A stretch of DNA of 64,000 nucleotides, from NCBI RefSeq assembly GCF_023856365.1, contig NW_026042445.1, positions 186,001 through 250,000 on the forward strand, read 5' to 3'. The notes beneath the pieces were generated by a model. That model made no database searches and was not told the DNA's origin. It was given only the letters and a program-made list of their open reading frames with translations. This document shows, piece after piece, positions 13,103 to 27,530 of the stretch. A program made the position numbers and the translations under genes. The stretch is from Brienomyrus brachyistius (Eukaryota > Chordata > Actinopteri > Osteoglossiformes > Mormyridae). Numbering within the stretch: position 1 is the stretch's first letter; every line of letters begins with the position of its first letter.

Positions 13103-16100
13103 TTAGCATATTAGCATATTAGCATATTAGCATATTAGAATATTAGCATATTAGCATAGCATATTAGCATATTAGCATATTAGCATATTAGCATATTAGC
13201 ATAGCATATTAGCATAGTAGCATATTAGCATATTAGCATATTAGCATATTAGCATATTAGCATATTAGCATAGCATATTAGCATATTAGCATATTAGCAT
13301 ATTAGCATAGCGTGTTAGCGTATTAGCATATTAGCATAGCATATTAGCATATTAGCATAGCGTGTTAGCGTATTATCATATTAGCATATTAGCATATTAG
13401 CATATTAGCATAGCATATTAGCATATTAGCATATTAACATATTAGCATATTAGCATAGCGTGTTAGTGTATTAGCATATTAGCATATTAGCATAGCATAT
13501 TAGCATATTAGCATATTAGCATAGCATATTGCATATTAGCATATTAGCATATTAGCATAGCATATTAGCATATTAGCATATTAGCATATTAGCATAGCGT
13601 GTTAGTGTATTAGCATATTAGCATATTAGCATAGCATATTAGCATATTAGCATATTAGCATAGCATATTAGCATATTAGCATATTAGCATATTAGCATAG
13701 CATATTAGCATATTAGCATATTAGCATATTAGCATAGCATGTTAGCGTATTAGCATATTAGCATATTAGCATATTAGCATATTAGCATAGCATATTAGCA
13801 TATTAGCATATTAGCATATTAGCATATTAGCATAGCATATTAGCATATTAGCATATTAGCATATTAGCATAGCGTGTTAGCGTATTAGCATATTAGCATA
13901 TTAGCATAGCATATTAGCATATTAGCATATTAGCATATTAGCATATTAACATAGCATATTAGCATATTAGCATATTAGCATATTAGCATAGCGTGTTAGC
14001 GTATTAGCATATTAGCATAGCATAGCATATTAGCATATTAGCATATTAGCATATTAGCATAGCATATTAGCATATTAGCATAGCGTGTTAGCGTATTAGC
14101 ATATTAGCATATTAGCATAGCATATTAGCATATTAGCATAGCATATTAGCATATTAGCATATTAGCATATTAGCATATTAGCATATTAACATATTAGCAT
14201 ATTAGCATATTAGCATATTAGCATAGCGTGTTAGCATATTAGCGTATTAGCATATTAGCGTATTAGCATATTAGCATATTAGCATATTAGCATAGCATAT
14301 TAGCATATTAGCATATTAGCATATTAGCATATTAGCATAGCATATTAGCATATTAGCATATTAGCATATTAGCATAGCGTGTTAGTGTATTAGCATATTA
14401 GCATATTAGTATAGCATATTAGCATATTAGCATATTAGCATATTAGCATATTAGCATAGCATATTAGCATATTAGCATATTAGCATATTAGCATAGCATA
14501 TTAGCATATTAACATATTAGCAGATTTATATATTAGCATATTAGCATAGCATATTAGCATATTAGCATATTAGCATATTAGCATATTAGCATAACGTGTT
14601 AGCGTATTAGCGTATTAGCATATTAGCATAGCGTGTTAGCGTATTAGCATATTAGTATATTAGCATATTAGCATATTAGCATAGCATATTAGCATATTAG
14701 CATATTAGCATATTAGCATATTAGCATATTAGCATAGCATATTAGCATATTAGCATAGCATATTAGCATATTAGCATATTAGCATATTAGCATATTAGCA
14801 TAGCATATTAGCATATTAGCATATTAGCATATTAACATATTAGCATAGCATATTAGCATATTAGCATATTAGCATATTAGCATATTAGCATATTAACATA
14901 TTAGCATATTAGCATATTAGCATAGCATATTAGCATAGCATATTAACATATTAGCATATTAGCATAGCATATTAGCATATTAGCATATTAGCATATTAGC
15001 ATAGCGTGTTAGCGTATTAGCGTATTAGCATATTAGCATAGCGTGTTAGCATATTAGCATATTAGCATATTAGCATATTAGCATAGCATATTAGCATATT
15101 AGCATATTAGCATATTAGCATAGCATATTAGCATATTAGCATATTAGCATATTAGCATATTAGCATAGCATATTAGCATATTAGCATATTAGCATATTAG
15201 CATAGCATATTAGCATATTAGCATATTAGTATATTAGCATATTAGCATATTAGTATATTAGCATAGCGTGTTAGTGTATTAGCATATTAGCATATTAGCA
15301 TAGCATATTAGCATATTAGCATAGTATATTAGCATATTAGCATATTAGCATATTAGCATATTAGCATAGCATATTAGCATATTAGCATATTAGCATATTA
15401 GCATATTAGCATGGCATATTAGCATATTAGCATAGCATATTAGCATATTAGCATAGCATATTAGCATATTAGCATATTAGCATATTAGCATATTAGCATA
15501 TTAGCATAGCGTGTTAGCATATTAGCGTATTAGCATATTAGCATATTAGTATATTAGCATGTTAGCATATTAGCATAGCATATTAGCATATTAGCATATT
15601 AGCATATTAGCATATTAGCATATTAGCATAGCATATTAGCATAGCTTGTTAGCATATTAGCATAATAGCATATTAGCATAGCATATTAGCATATTAGCAT
15701 ATTAACATATTAGCATATTAGTATATTAGCATAGCGTGTTAGTGTATTAGCATATTAGCATATTAGCATATTAACATATTAGCATATTAGCATATTAGCA
15801 TATTAGCATAGCTTGTTAGCATATTAGCGTATTAGCATATTAGCATATTAGCATATTAGCATATTAGCATATTAGCATAGCATATTAGCATATTAGCATA
15901 ATAACATATTAGCATATTAGCATATTAGCATAGCATATTAGCATATTAGCATATTAGCATATTAGCATATTAGCATAGCGTGTTAGTGTATTAGCATATT
16001 AGCATATTAGCATATTAGCATATTAGCATATTAGCATATTAGCATATTAGCATAGCATATTAGCATATTAGCATAGCATATTAGCATAGCATATTAACAT

Positions 16101-16350
16101 ATTAGCATATTAGCATATTAGTATATTAGCATAGCATATTAGCATATTAGCATATTAGCATATTAGCATATTATCACATTAGCATATTAGCATATTAGCA
16201 TATTAGCATAGCATATTAGCATATTAGCATATTAGCATAGCATATTAGCATATTAGCATATTAGCATATTAGCATATTAGCATAGCATAGCATATTAGCA
16301 TATTAGCATATTAGCATATTAGCATATTAGCATAGCATATTAGCATATTA

Positions 16351-19300
16351 GCATATTAGCATATTAGCATATTAGCATAGCGTGTTAGCATATTAGCAAT
16401 TAGCATATTAGCATATTAGCATAGCATATTAGCATATTAGCATATTAGCATATTAGCATAGCGTGTTAGCATATTAGCATATTAGTATATTAGGATATTA
16501 GCATATTAGGATATTAGCATATTAGCATATTAGCATATTAGCATATTAACATATTAGGATATTAGCATAGCGTGTTAGCATATTAGCGTATTAGCATATT
16601 AGCATAGCATATTAGCATAGCATATTAGCATAGCATATTAGCATAGCATATTAGCATAGCATATTAGCATATTAGCATATTAGCATATTAGCATATTAGC
16701 ATAGCGTGTGAGCATATTAGCATATTAGCATATTAGCATATTAGCATATTAGCATAGCATACTAGCATATTAGCATATTAGTATATTAGCATATTAGCAT
16801 ATTAGCATAGCATATTAGCATATTAGCATAGCGTGTTAGCATATTAACGTATTAGCATATTAGCATATTAGCATAGCATATTAGCATATTAGCATAGCGT
16901 GTTAGCATATTAGCGTATTAGCATAGTATATTAGCATAGCATATTAGCATATTAGCATAGTATATTAGCATATTAGCATATTAGCATTGCGTGTTAGCAT
17001 ATTAGCGTATTAACAAATTAGCATATTATCATAGCATATTAGCATATTAACATATTAGGATATTTGCATATTAGCATATTAGCATAGCGTGTTAGCATAT
17101 TAGCGTATTAGCATATTAGCATATTAGCATAGCATATTAGCATATTAGCATATTAGCATATTAGTATAGCGTGTTAGCATATTAGCATATTAGCATATTA
17201 GCATATTAGCATATTAGCATATTTGCATATTAGCATAGCGTGTTAGCATATTAGCATATTAGCATATTAGCATAGCGTGTTAGCATATTAGCGTATTAGA
17301 ATATTAGCATATTAGCATAGCATATTAGCATATTAGCATATTAGCATATTAGCATATTAGCATAGCGTGTTTGCTTATTAGCGTATTAGCATATTAGCAT
17401 ATTAGCATATTAGCATATTAGCATAGCGTGTTAGCATATTAGCGTATTAGCATATTAGCATATTAGCATATTAGCATAGCGTGTTAGCATATTAGCGTAT
17501 TAGAATATTAGCATATTAGCATAGCATATTAGCATATTAGCATATTAGCATATTAGCATATTAGCATATTAGCATAGCGTGTTTGCATATTAGCGTATTA
17601 GCATATTAGCATATTAGCATATTAGCATATTAGCATAGCATATTATCATATTAGCATATTAGCATAGCGTGTTAGCATAGCAATTAGCATATTAGCATAT
17701 TAGCATATTAGCATATTAGCATATTAGCATAGCATATTAGCATATTAGCATATTAGCATATTTGCATATTAGCATAGCATGTTAGCATATTAGCGTATTA
17801 GCATATTAGCATATTAGAATATTAGCATAGCGTGTTAGCATATTAGCATATTAGCATTTTAGCATATTAGCATATTAGCAAAGCATATTAGCATGTTAGC
17901 ATATTAGCATAGCGTGTTAGCATATTAGCGTATTAGCATATTAGCATATTAGCGTATTAGCATATTAGCATATTAACATATTAGCATATTAGCATAGCGT
18001 GTTAGCATATTAGCGTATTAGCATATTAGCATATTAGCATAGCATATTAGCATATTAGCATATTAGCATATTAGCATATTAGCATAGCGTGTTAGCATAT
18101 TAGCGTATTAGCAAATTAGCATATTAGCATATTAGCATAGCATATTAGCATATTAGCATATTAGCATATTAGCATATTAGCATAGCATATTAGCATATTA
18201 GCATAGCGTGTTAGCATATTAGCGTATTAGCATATTAGCATATTAGCATACCATATTAGCATATTAGCATATTAGCATATTAGCATATTAGCATATTAGC
18301 ATAGCGTGTTAGCATATTAGCATATTAGCATAGCATGTTAGCGTATTAGCATATTAGCATAGCATATTAGCATATTAGCATAGCATATTAGCATATTAGC
18401 ATATTAGCATATTAGCATAGCGTGTTAGCGTATTAGCATATTAGCATATTAGCATAGCATATTAGCATATTAGCATATTAGTATATTAGCATATTAGCAT
18501 ATTAGCATAACATATTAGCATATTAGCATATTAGCATATTAGCATAGCGTGTTAGCATATTAGCGTATTAGCATATTAGCATATTAGCATATTAGCATAT
18601 TAGCATATTATAGCATAGCATATTAGCACATTAGCATATTAGCATATTAGCATATTAGCATAGCATATTAGCATATTAGCATATTAGCATATTAGCATAG
18701 CGTGTTAGCGTATTAGCATATTAGCATAGCATATTAGCATATTAGCATATTAGCATATTAGCATAGCATATTAGCATATTAGCATATTAGCATATTAGCA
18801 TAGCATATTAGCATATTAGCATATTAGCATATTAGCATAGCATATTAGCATATTAGCATATTAGCATATTAGCATATTAGCATAGCATATGAGCATATTA
18901 GCATATTAGCATATTAGCATATTAGCATATTAGCATAGCATATTAGCATATTAGCATATTAGCATAGCGTGTTAGCGTATTAGCATATTAGAATATTAGC
19001 ATAGCATATTAGCATATTAGCATAGCATATTAGCATATTAGCATAGCATATTAGCATATTAGCATATTAACATATTAGCATATTAGCATATTAGCATATT
19101 AGCATATTAGCATAGCGTGTTAGCATATTAGCGTATTAGCATATTAGCATATTAGCATATTAGCATATTAGCATATTAGCATATTAGCATAGCATATTAG
19201 CATATTAGCATAGCATATTAGCATAGCATATTAACATATTAGCATAGCATATTAGCATATTAGCATATTAGCATAGCATATTAGCATATTAGCATATTAG

Positions 19301-22300
19301 CATATTAACATATTAGCATAGCATATTAGCATATTAGCATATTAGCATATTAACATATTAGCATATTAGCATATTAGCATAGCATATTAGCATAGCATAT
19401 TAACATATTAGCATATTAGCATAGCATATTAGCATATTAGCATATTAGCATATTAGCATATTAGCATAGCGTGTTAGCGTATTAGCGTATTAGCATATTA
19501 GCATAGCGTGTTAGCGTATTAGCATATTAGCATATTAGCATAGCATATTAGCATATTAGTATATTAGCATATTAGCATATTAGCATATTAGCATAGCATA
19601 TTAGCATATTAGCATATTAGCATATTAGCATAGCATATTAGCATATTAGCATATTAGCATAGCATATTAGCATATTAGCATATTAGCATAGCGTGTTAGT
19701 GTATTAGCATATTAGCATATTAGCATAGCATATTAGCATATTAGCATATTAGCATATTAGCATAGCATATTAGCATATTAGCATAGCGTGTTAGCATATT
19801 AGCATATTAGCATATTAGCATATTAGCATATTAGCATATTAGCATATTAACATATTAGCATAGCATATTAGCATATTAGAATATTAGCATATTAGCATAG
19901 CATATTAGCGTATTAGCATATTAGCATATTAGCATATTAGCATATTAGAATATTAGCATATTAGCATAGCATATTAGCATATTAGCATATTAGCATATTA
20001 GCATAGCATATTAGCATAGTAGCATATTAGCATATTAGCATATTAGCATATTAGCATAGCATATTAGCATATTAGCATATTAGCATATTAGCATATTAGC
20101 ATAGCGTGTTAGCGTATTAGCATATTAGCATAGCATATTAGCATATTAGCATAGCGTGTTAGCGTATTATCATATTAGCATATTAGCATATTAGCATAGC
20201 ATATTAGCATATTAGCATATTAGCATATTAGCATAGCATATGAGCATATTAGCATATTAGCATATTAGCATATTAGCATATTAGCATAGCATATTAGCAT
20301 ATTAGCATATTAGCATAGCGTGTTAGCGTATTAGCATATTAGAATATTAGCATAGCATATTAGCATATTAGCATAGCATATTAGCATAGCATATTAGCAT
20401 ATTAGCATATTAACATATTAGCATATTAGCATATTAGCATATTAGCATATTAGCATAGCGTGTTAGCATATTAGCGTATTAGCATATTAGCATATTAGCA
20501 TATTAGCATATTAGCATAGCATATTAGCATATTAGCATATTAGCATATTAGCATAGCATATTAACATATTAGCATAGCATATTAGCATATTAGCATATTA
20601 GCATAGCATATTAGCATATTAGCATATTAGCATATTAACATATTAGCATAGCATATTAGCATATTAGCATATTAGCATATTAACATATTAGCATATTAGC
20701 ATATTAGCATAGCATATTAGCATAGCATATTAACATATTAGCATATTAGCATAGCATATTAGCATATTAGCATAGCGTGTTAGCGTATTAGCGTATTAGC
20801 ATATTAGCATAGCGTGTTAGCGTATTAGCATATTAGCATATTAGCATAGCATATTAGCATATTAGTATATTAGCATATTAGCATATTAGCATATTAGCAT
20901 AGCATATTAGCATATTAGCATATTAGCATATTAGCATAGCATATTAGCATATTAGCATATTAGCATAGCATATTAGCATATTAGCATATTAGCATATTAG
21001 CATAGCGTGTTAGTGTATTAGCATATTAGCATATTAGCATAGCATATTAGCATATTAGCATATTAGCATATTAGCATAGCATATTAGCATATTAGCATAT
21101 TAGCATATTAGCATATTAGCATAGCATATTAGCATATTAGCATAGCGTGTTAGCATATTAGCATATTAGCATATTAGCATATTAGCATATTAACATATTA
21201 GCATAGCATATTAGCATATTAGAATATTAGCATATTAGCATAGCATATTAGCGTATTAGCATATTAGCATATTAGCATATTAGCATATTAGAATATTAGC
21301 ATATTAGCATAGCATATTAGCATATTAGCATATTAGCATATTAGCATATTAGCATAGCATATTAGCATAGTAGCATATTAGCATATTAGCATATTAGCAT
21401 ATTAGCATATTAGCATATTAGCATAGCATATTAGCATATTAGCATATTAGCATATTAGCATAGCGTGTTAGCGTATTAGCATATTAGCATAGCATATTAG
21501 CATATTAGCATAGCGTGTTAGCGTATTATCATATTAGCATATTAGCATATTAGCATAGCATATTAGCATATTAGCATATTAACATATTAGCATATTAGCA
21601 TAGCGTGTTAGTGTATTAGCATATTAGCATATTAGCATAGCATATTAGCATATTAGCATATTAGCATAGCATATTAGCATATTAGCATATTAGCATATTA
21701 GCATAGCATATTAGCATATTAGCATATTAGCATATTAGCATAGCGTGTTAGTGTATTAGCATATTAGCATATTAGCATAGCATATTAGCATATTAGCATA
21801 TTAGCATAGCATATTAGCATATTAGCATATTAGCATATTAGCATAGCATATTAGCATATTAGCATATTAGCATATTAGCATAGCATGTTAGCGTATTAGC
21901 ATATTAGCATATTAGCATATTAGCATATTAGCATAGCATATTAGCATATTAGCATATTAGCATATTAGCATATTAGCATAGCATATTAGCATATTAGCAT
22001 ATTAGCATATTAGCATAGCGTGTTAGCGTATTAGCATATTAGCATATTAGCATAGCATATTAGCATATTAGCATATTAGCATATTAGCATATTAACATAG
22101 CATATTAGCATATTAGCATATTAGCATATTAGCATAGCGTGTTAGCGTATTAGCATATTAGCATAGCATAGCATATTAGCATATTAGCATATTAGCATAT
22201 TAGCATAGCATATTAGCATATTAGCATAGCGTGTTAGCGTATTAGCATATTAGCATATTAGCATAGCATATTAGCATATTAGCATAGCATATTAGCATAT

Positions 22301-24430
22301 TAGCATATTAGCATATTAGCATATTAGCATATTAACATATTAGCATATTAGCATATTAGCATATTAGCATAGCGTGTTAGCATATTAGCGTATTAGCATA
22401 TTAGCGTATTAGCATATTAGCATATTAGCATATTAGCATAGCATATTAGCATATTAGCATATTAGCATATTAGCATATTAGCATAGCATATTAGCATATT
22501 AGCATATTAGCATATTAGCATAGCGTGTTAGTGTATTAGCATATTAGCATATTAGTATAGCATATTAGCATATTAGCATATTAGCATATTAGCATATTAG
22601 CATAGCATATTAGCATATTAGCATATTAGCATATTAGCATAGCATATTAGCATATTAACATATTAGCAGATTTGTATATTAGCATATTAGCATAGCATAT
22701 TAGCATATTAGCATATTAGCATATTAGCATATTAGCATAACGTGTTAGCGTATTAGCGTATTAGCATATTAGCATAGCGTGTTAGCGTATTAGCATATTA
22801 GTATATTAGCATATTAGCATATTAGCATAGCATATTAGCATATTAGCATATTAGCATATTAGCATATTAGCATATTAGCATAGCATATTAGCATATTAGC
22901 ATAGCATATTAGCATATTAGCATATTAGCATATTAGCATATTAGCATATTAGCATAGCATATTAGCATATTAGCATATTAGCATATTAACATATTAGCAT
23001 AGCATATTAGCATATTAGCATATTAGCATATTAGCATATTAGCATATTAACATATTAGCATATTAGCATATTAGCATAGCATATTAGCATAGCATATTAA
23101 CATATTAGCATATTAGCATAGCATATTAGCATATTAGCATATTAGCATATTAGCATAGCGTGTTAGCGTATTAGCGTATTAGCATATTAGCATAGCGTGT
23201 TAGCATATTAGCATATTAGCATATTAGCATATTAGCATAGCATATTAGCATATTAGCATATTAGCATATTAGCATAGCATATTAGCATATTAGCATATTA
23301 GCATATTAGCATATTAGCATAGCATATTAGCATATTAGCATATTAGCATATTAGCATAGCATATTAGCATATTAGCATATTAGTATATTAGCATATTAGC
23401 ATATTAGTATATTAGCATAGCGTGTTAGTGTATTAGCATATTAGCATATTAGCATAGCATATTAGCATATTAGCATAGTATATTAGCATATTAGCATATT
23501 AGCATATTAGCATATTAGCATAGCATATTAGCATATTAGCATATTAGCATATTAGCATATTAGCATGGCATATTAGCATATTAGCATAGCATATTAGCAT
23601 ATTAGCATAGCATATTAGCATATTAGCATATTAGCATATTAGCATATTAGCATATTAGCATAGCGTGTTAGCATATTAGCGTATTAGCATATTAGCATAT
23701 TAGTATATTAGCATGTTAGCATATTAGCATAGCATATTAGCATATTAGCATATTAGCATATTAGCATATTAGCATATTAGCATAGCATATTAGCATAGCT
23801 TGTTAGCATATTAGCATAATAGCATATTAGCATAGCATATTAGCATATTAGCATATTAACATATTAGCATATTAGTATATTAGCATAGCGTGTTAGTGTA
23901 TTAGCATATTAGCATATTAGCATATTAACATATTAGCATATTAGCATATTAGCATATTAGCATAGCTTGTTAGCATATTAGCGTATTAGCATATTAGCAT
24001 ATTAGCATATTAGCATATTAGCATATTAGCATAGCATATTAGCATATTAGCATAATAACATATTAGCATATTAGCATATTAGCATAGCATATTAGCATAT
24101 TAGCATATTAGCATATTAGCATATTAGCATAGCGTGTTAGTGTATTAGCATATTAGCATATTAGCATATTAGCATATTAGCATATTAGCATATTAGCATA
24201 GCATATTAGCATATTAGCATAGCATATTAGCATAGCATATTAACATATTAGCATATTAGCATATTAGTATATTAGCATAGCATATTAGCATATTAGCATA
24301 TTAGCATATTATCACATTAGCATATTAGCATATTAGCATATTAGCATAGCATATTAGCATATTAGCATATTAGCATAGCATATTAGCATATTAGCATATT
24401 AGCATATTAGCATATTAGCATAGCATAGCA
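16351..24430 (+). repeat. Block A3 of the higher-order repeat, truncated at its left end
   Basis: It repeats A2 at a nearly constant offset of 8.13-8.15 kb: GCGTGTGAGC (16704), GCAAAGC (17878), ATGAG (18889 and 20240), AGTAGC (20018 and 21369), CAGATTTGTAT (22667) and GCTTGTT (23798 and 23965). It starts at the GCAATTAGC landmark (near 16396). The ATTAATATATTAATATATTA and CATATAAGC landmarks that open A1, A2 and A4 are absent. The 1.35-kb doubling seen in A2 is kept with the same step of 1,351. It is followed by B2. Confidence 0.68.
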
Positions 24431-27400
24431 TATTAGCATATTAGCATATTAGCATATTAGCATATTAGCATAGCATATTAGCATATTAGCATATTAGCAT
24501 ATTAGCATATTAGCATAGCATATTAGGATATTAGCATATTAGCATATTAGCATATTAGCATAGCATATTAACATATTAGCATATTAGCATATTAGCATAT
24601 TAGCATATTAGCATATTAGCATATTAGCATAGCATATTAGCATATTAGCATATTAGCATAGCATATTAGCATATTAGCATATTAGCATATTAGCATATTA
24701 GCATAGCATATTAGCATATTAGCATATTAGCATATTAGCATATTAGCATAGCGTGTTAGCGTATTAGCATATTAGCATATTAGCATAGCATATTAGCATA
24801 TTAGCATATTAGCATATTAGCATATTAGCATAGCGTGTTAGTGTATTAGCATATTAGCATATTAGCATATTAGCATATTAGCATAGCATATTAGCATATT
24901 AGCATATTAGCATATTAGCATATTAGCATATTAGCATAGCATATTAGCATATTAGCATATTAGCGTATTAGCATAGCATATTAGCATATTAGCATATTAG
25001 CATATTAGCATATTAACATATTAGCATAGCATATTAGCATATTAGCATATTAGCATATTAGCATAGCATATTAGCATATTAGCATATTAGCATATTAGCA
25101 TATTAGCATAGCGTGTTAGCGTATTAGCATATTAGCATATTAGCATAGCATATTAGCATATTAGCATATTAGCATATTAGCATATTAGCATATTAGCATA
25201 TTAGCATAGCGTGTTAGTGTATTAGCATATTAGCATATTAGCATATTAGCATATTAGCATAGCGTGTTAGTGTATTAGCATATTAGCATATTAGCATAGC
25301 ATATTAGCATATTAGCATATTAGCATATTAACATAGCATATTAGCATATTAGCATATTAGCATATTAGCATATTAGCATAGCATATTAGCATATTAGCAT
25401 ATTAGCATATTAGCATATTAGCATAGCATATTAGCATATTAGCATATTAGCATATTAGCATAGCATATTAGCATATTAGCATATTAGCATATTAGCATAT
25501 TGGCATAGCATATTAGCATATTAGCGTATTAGCATATTAGCATATTAGCATATTAGCATAGCATATTAGCATATTAGCATATTAGCATATTAGCATATTA
25601 GCATAGCATATTAGCATATTAGCATATTAGCATATTAGTATATTAGCATAGCATATTAGCATATTAGCATATTAGCATATTAGCATAGCATATTAGCATA
25701 TTAGCATATTAGCATAGCATATTAGCATATTAGCATATTAGCATATTAGCATATTAGCATAGCGTGTTAGCGTATTAGCATATTAGCATATTAGCATAGC
25801 ATATTAGCATATTAGCATATTAGCATATTAGCATATTAGCCTAGCGTGTTAGTGTATTAGCATATTAGCATATTAGCATAGCATATTAGCATATTAGCAT
25901 ATTAGCATATTAGCATATTAGCATATTAGCATAGCATATTAGCATATTAACATATTAGCATATTAGCATATTAGCATAGCATATTAGCATATTAGCATAT
26001 TAGCATAGCATATTAGCATATTAGCATATTAGCTTATTAGCATATTAGCATATTAGCATATTAGCATATTAGCATATTAGCATAGCATATTAGCATATTA
26101 ACATAGCATATTAGCATAGCATATTAGCATATTAGCATATTAGCATATTAGCATATTAACATATTAGCATAGCATATTAGCATATTAGCATATTAGCATA
26201 TTAGCATATTAGCATAGCATATTAGCATATTAGCATATTAGCATATTAGCATATTAGCATAGCGTGTTAGCGTATTAGCATATTAGCATATTAGCATAGC
26301 ATATTAGCATATTAGCATATTAGCATATTAGCATATTAGCATAGCGTGTTAGTGTATTAGCATATTAGCATATTAGCATAGCATATTAGCATATTAGCAT
26401 ATTAGCATATTAGCATATTAACATAGCATATTAGCATATTAGCATATTAGCATATTAGCATATTAGCATATTAGCATAGCATATTAGCATATTAGCATAT
26501 TAGCATATTAGCATAGCATATTAGCATATTAGCATATTAGCATATTAGCATAGCATATTAGCATAGCATATTAGCATATTAGCATATTAGCATATTAGCA
26601 TATTGGCATAGCATATTAGCATATTAGCATATTAGCATATTAGCATATTAGCATATTAGCATAGCATATTAGCATATTAGCATATTAGCATATTAGCATA
26701 TTAGCATAGCATATTAACATATTAGCATATTAGCATATTAGTATATTAGCATAGTATATTAGCATATTAGCATATTAGCATATTAGCATAGCATATTAGC
26801 ATATTAGCATATTAGCATAGCATATTAGCATATTAGCATATTAGCATATTAGCATAGCGTGTTAGCGTATTAGCATATTAGCATATTAGCATAGCATATT
26901 AGCATATTAGCATATTAGCATATTAGCATATTAGCCTAGCGTGTTAGTGTATTAGCATATTAGCATATTAGCATAGCATATTAGCATATTAGCATATTAG
27001 CATATTAGCATATTAGCATATTAGCATATTAGCATAGCATATTAGCATATTAACATATTAGCATATTAGCATATTAGCATAGCATATTAGCATATTAGCA
27101 TATTAGCATATTAGCATATTAACATATTAGCATATTAACATATTAGCATAGCATATTAGCATATTAGCATATTAGCATATTAGCATAGCATATTAGCATA
27201 TTAGCATATTAGCATATTAGCATAGCATATTAGCATATTAGCATATTAACATATTAGCATATTAGCATAGCATATTAGCATATTAGCATAGCATATTAGC
27301 ATATTAGCATATTAGCATATTAGCATATTAGCATAGCATATTTGCATATTAGCATATTAGCATAGCGTGTTAGCGTGTTAGCGTATTACCATATTAGCAT

Positions 27401-27530
27401 AGCATATTAGCATAATAGCATATTAGCATATTAGCATAGCATATTAGCATATTAGCATATTAGCATATTAGCATATTAGCATAGCATATTAGCATATTAG
27501 CATATTAGCATAGCGTGTTAGCGTGTTAGC
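24431..27530 (+). repeat. Block B2: two ~1.1-kb subunits plus paired terminal signature
   Basis: GCCTAGCG occurs at 25839 and 26934 (1,095 apart) and TTGGCATAG near 25500 and 26604. A GCTTATTAGC variant lies near 26032. The paired GCGTGTTAGCGTGTTAGCG sits at 27365 and 27513, again 148 apart. The left part carries a TTAGGAT unit near 24524, which also opens B3 (near 35017), and a longer lead-in with GCGTGTTAGCG and GCGTGTTAGTG units that B1 lacks. It leads into A4 exactly as B1 leads into A2. Confidence 0.66.

Larger units (their letters stand above)
7691..16350 (+). repeat. Block A2 of the higher-order repeat, with a doubled 1.35-kb subunit and terminal segment T
   Basis: It repeats the A1 landmarks at offsets of about 7.40-7.43 kb: ATTAATATATTAATATATTA (8184), GCGTGTGAGC (8566) and GCAAAGC (9748). 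Unlike A1 it holds two copies of the subunit marked by ATGAG (10735 and 12086) and AGTAGC (11864 and 13216). It also has a terminal segment (about 13.8-16.3 kb) with CAGATTTATAT (14521) and two GCTTGTTAGC variants (15644 and 15811). The GCTTGTT copies are single-base relatives of GCGTGTT. The block is followed directly by A3 with no B block between. Confidence 0.68.

Noticed and set aside
15644..15820. GCTTGTT units as a separate inserted element
   Set aside because: They are single-base G to T changes of the GCGTGTT unit in normal array phase, not foreign sequence.
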